64,000 bases of DNA from an uncultured Bacteroidota bacterium (GTDB lineage: Bacteria; Bacteroidota; Bacteroidia; Chitinophagales; Chitinophagaceae). The DNA is taken from contig CAIJXT010000026.1 in NCBI GenBank assembly GCA_903824665.1, forward strand, positions 1-64,000, in the 5' to 3' direction. Positions 62,360 to 64,000 of this stretch are shown here, piece after piece (position 1 is the stretch's first letter; the number at the start of each line of letters is the position of its first letter). The translations under genes and the position numbers were made by a program. The notes under the pieces are model-generated. The model ran no database searches. It was given only the letters and a program-made list of their open reading frames with translations, and was not told where the DNA came from.

Positions 62360-62717
62360 TTTAATTGATAGCCTGAGGTCCTGCGGCTGGAAAGTAAGTT
62401 GTGGAATAAGCAAAAAAATAGGGCGTGAACCTCTGCGTGTATTCCTACTTGTAGAAGGTGCGTCCAACACCGTGCAGAATAGAAAACAGCACAAGGAACA
62501 CACCCATGGGTGTGCCTTGTCTGCTGTGTCTCTCTGCTGTATTGAGTTTGGACGCTTTTCTACAAAAGAAACAGTAGCAACGCAACTATATTTAATGCCT
62601 TACTTGTCGCTGTAAATATACTGGTAAAATTATTTATCAGTATGATAAGAGTTGACTAAAAAAAGATAAAAAAATCAATACTTTAATTACATTTAGCGAG
62701 AATTTAAAACGTCCAAT
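62360..62717. other. Divergent intergenic region with a long palindrome
   Basis: About 360 bases between the minus-strand membrane unit and the plus-strand ATPase. It contains CACACCCATGGGTGTG (62499-62514), a perfect 16-base palindrome, flanked by ACAAGG (62491-62496) and CCTTGT (62515-62520). TACATTTA (62688-62695) is one mismatch from a -7 box for the ATPase. No other gene seen. Confidence 0.5.
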
Positions 62718-64000
62718 ATGAGTAACGTAGCAAGGTTTACAATCAATGGTTTGTTCGAGGTGCATAACGTTACCATCCCATTTGACAATAAGGTGAAAAT
62801 TCTAATTGGGGAAAATGGTCTTGGCAAAACGACAATACTTAATGCGTTATATTATGTTTTGACAAAAAAGTGGCATAAGCTGGTGAAAATTCCATTTCAG
62901 AATATTGAAGTGAAATTTGAAAATAATTCGAGAATATTTTTTTCTAAAATGCATCTTGAGGCATATTTAGTTGATGATAAAAGGCAAAGAAAAAGAGGAC
63001 ATGTCGCGATTATTAATCAATTGAGGGAAATAGTTGGGGACATTCAAGATGTGAAAGCCGTACTAATTAAAAACAATGAGTTAAATCAGCAAGACATACT
63101 TAATTATATAATTCATAATAAATTGAACCAACGAATTGCTGCCCCTGTTGCAGTTTTAGTTGATGCTTTAACCAGATTGATAACTGATGAATTCGTGCTG
63201 ATATTTGACACTATTAATAAAATTATTGATGAACAATTAGATTCAACTATTCTATATTTTCCTACATATAGGCGGGTGGAAGAGGAATTGCAAAATTTGG
63301 GACAAATCAAACGAATACACCACAAGGATTATGAATACGAATTTGAAAGTCCATTTGACCAAGAGGAAAAACTTGAACTTAGTAGCATTGAAGAAGAGAC
63401 ATTAATTCAATTTGGAATGGAGGATGTTGAAATTAGAATAAAGAAAATACTATCTCATATTAACGACACCTCATTGAATGGCTTTAGTAAGGTTACTGGT
63501 GAATTGTTGAGCCAAATGCTTAAAACATTTCCCGTGGTTACTCCAGAAGTACTTGGAGATTTGAAGAAAGAAGAAATAAGTATTATCCTAAATAGGGTAA
63601 AAAATAACTTACCTGACCAAGACATGCAAAATATTTTAGGTATTGTTGAATCAAGTCAGTTTGCAGAAAAGAAGGACTTGGTGTTTTTTTTAACAAAATT
63701 AATTGAAATATATAGAGACCAAAAAGTTCTGGATGATAGTATCAAAACATTTGTAACAGTATGCAATAAATATCTTGTAGGTAAGCGTATGTATTTTAAC
63801 GAAAGTTCAGTTACTTTAGACATCTTGCGAGATAAAACAGAAAAACGGGTTAAGTTAAACCAACTGTCCTCAGGCGAAAAGCAAATAGTATCACTTTTTT
63901 CGAAAATATACTTAGAACAGCATGAAAATTTTACGGTTTTATTTGATGAGCCTGAATTATCTCTTTCGATAGAGTGGCAAAAAATGTTACTTCCCGACAT
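62718..64000 (+). CDS. AAA/SMC-like ATPase, 3' end outside window
   Basis: The first 427 residues of a P-loop ATPase, starting at ATG 62718. Walker A GENGLGKT (31-38) lies close to the N-terminus in a FxxIGENGxGKT setting typical of AAA_21/OLD/SMC-like proteins. The centre is a coiled-coil, insertion-like region (about 130-370) and is Lys/Glu-rich. Then come the ABC signature LSSGEKQ (383-389) and Walker B FTVLFDEP (405-412). Such ATPases often pair with a nuclease gene downstream in anti-phage systems, but that part is outside the window. Low GC and position in the accessory region fit that idea, which is inference. Confidence 0.9.
   Translation, partial: MSNVARFTINGLFEVHNVTIPFDNKVKILIGENGLGKTTILNALYYVLTKKWHKLVKIPFQNIEVKFENNSRIFFSKMHLEAYLVDDKRQRKRGHVAIINQLREIVGDIQDVKAVLIKNNELNQQDILNYIIHNKLNQRIAAPVAVLVDALTRLITDEFVLIFDTINKIIDEQLDSTILYFPTYRRVEEELQNLGQIKRIHHKDYEYEFESPFDQEEKLELSSIEEETLIQFGMEDVEIRIKKILSHINDTSLNGFSKVTGELLSQMLKTFPVVTPEVLGDLKKEEISIILNRVKNNLPDQDMQNILGIVESSQFAEKKDLVFFLTKLIEIYRDQKVLDDSIKTFVTVCNKYLVGKRMYFNESSVTLDILRDKTEKRVKLNQLSSGEKQIVSLFSKIYLEQHENFTVLFDEPELSLSIEWQKMLLPD

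Noticed and set aside
58341-64000. CRISPR array in the AT-rich accessory region
   Set aside because: No regularly spaced repeats of 25-40 bases were found; only short hairpins and TTTGTAAC words.

Overview
The window comes from a Bacteroidota chromosome, most likely a pigmented member of the Chitinophagales/Sphingobacteriia. The evidence is Bacteroidota promoter boxes (TAnnTTTG) upstream of many genes, often very close to the start codon; a protein with a type IX secretion C-terminal sorting domain; DUF3810, DUF4190-like and DUF4239 families; a eukaryote-like class Ia ribonucleotide reductase; a fused alpha-beta 2-oxoacid dehydrogenase E1; and a compact carotenoid operon. Base composition is moderate up to about 58.3 kb and clearly more AT-rich after that.

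From 1 to about 30.4 kb there is ordinary housekeeping and metabolic content in short, often convergent or divergent units: a 5'-truncated ankyrin protein, pepT, marC, cystathionine beta-synthase, biotin carboxylase, an MFS transporter, queG, a radical SAM protein, a GH3 protein, fmt, a T9SS cargo protein, a small lipoprotein gene with a stop codon exactly at the lipobox cysteine, a YkuK-like protein, a flavin reductase, htpG, hemB, dps, two DUF4190-like membrane proteins, an E1 fusion, a DUF3810 membrane protein, gmk and a TMTC-like TPR glycosyltransferase. From 30.4 to 47.1 kb lie a CheY-like protein, nrdB-nrdA behind a long leader, fluC, a bifunctional Rsh, a DUF4239 protein, a pterin dehydratase, fumC, a TPR protein with a kinase-like dimerisation region but no ATPase, a geranylgeranyl-reductase-like oxidoreductase and a large beta-propeller/amidohydrolase.

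The 47.2-51.85 kb region (minus strand) is the most novel-looking part: lipoprotein, seven-helix membrane protein, secreted protein, second seven-helix membrane protein, histidine kinase, LuxR-type response regulator. The lipoprotein and the secreted protein share one roughly 100-residue Cys-containing unit (once in the first, twice in the second), and the two membrane proteins resemble each other. This suggests a duplicated exported-protein/membrane-protein pair feeding a two-component system.

From 52.0 to 58.2 kb is a carotenoid cluster: an SRPBCC protein (minus), a CarH/LitR-like MerR-B12 regulator, then crtI, crtB, idi, a second SRPBCC protein, crtZ and a CarR-type lycopene cyclase, mostly with overlaps or gaps under 11 bp. 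The cyclase stop abuts the promoter of a tRNA-Leu(CAG). To the right of that tRNA the sequence changes to an AT-rich accessory region with several small genes (two under 60 codons), an XRE-ImmA/IrrE pair, a lipoprotein, a two-gene membrane unit and a window-truncated SMC/OLD-like AAA ATPase, which looks like an integrated island with possible defence cargo.
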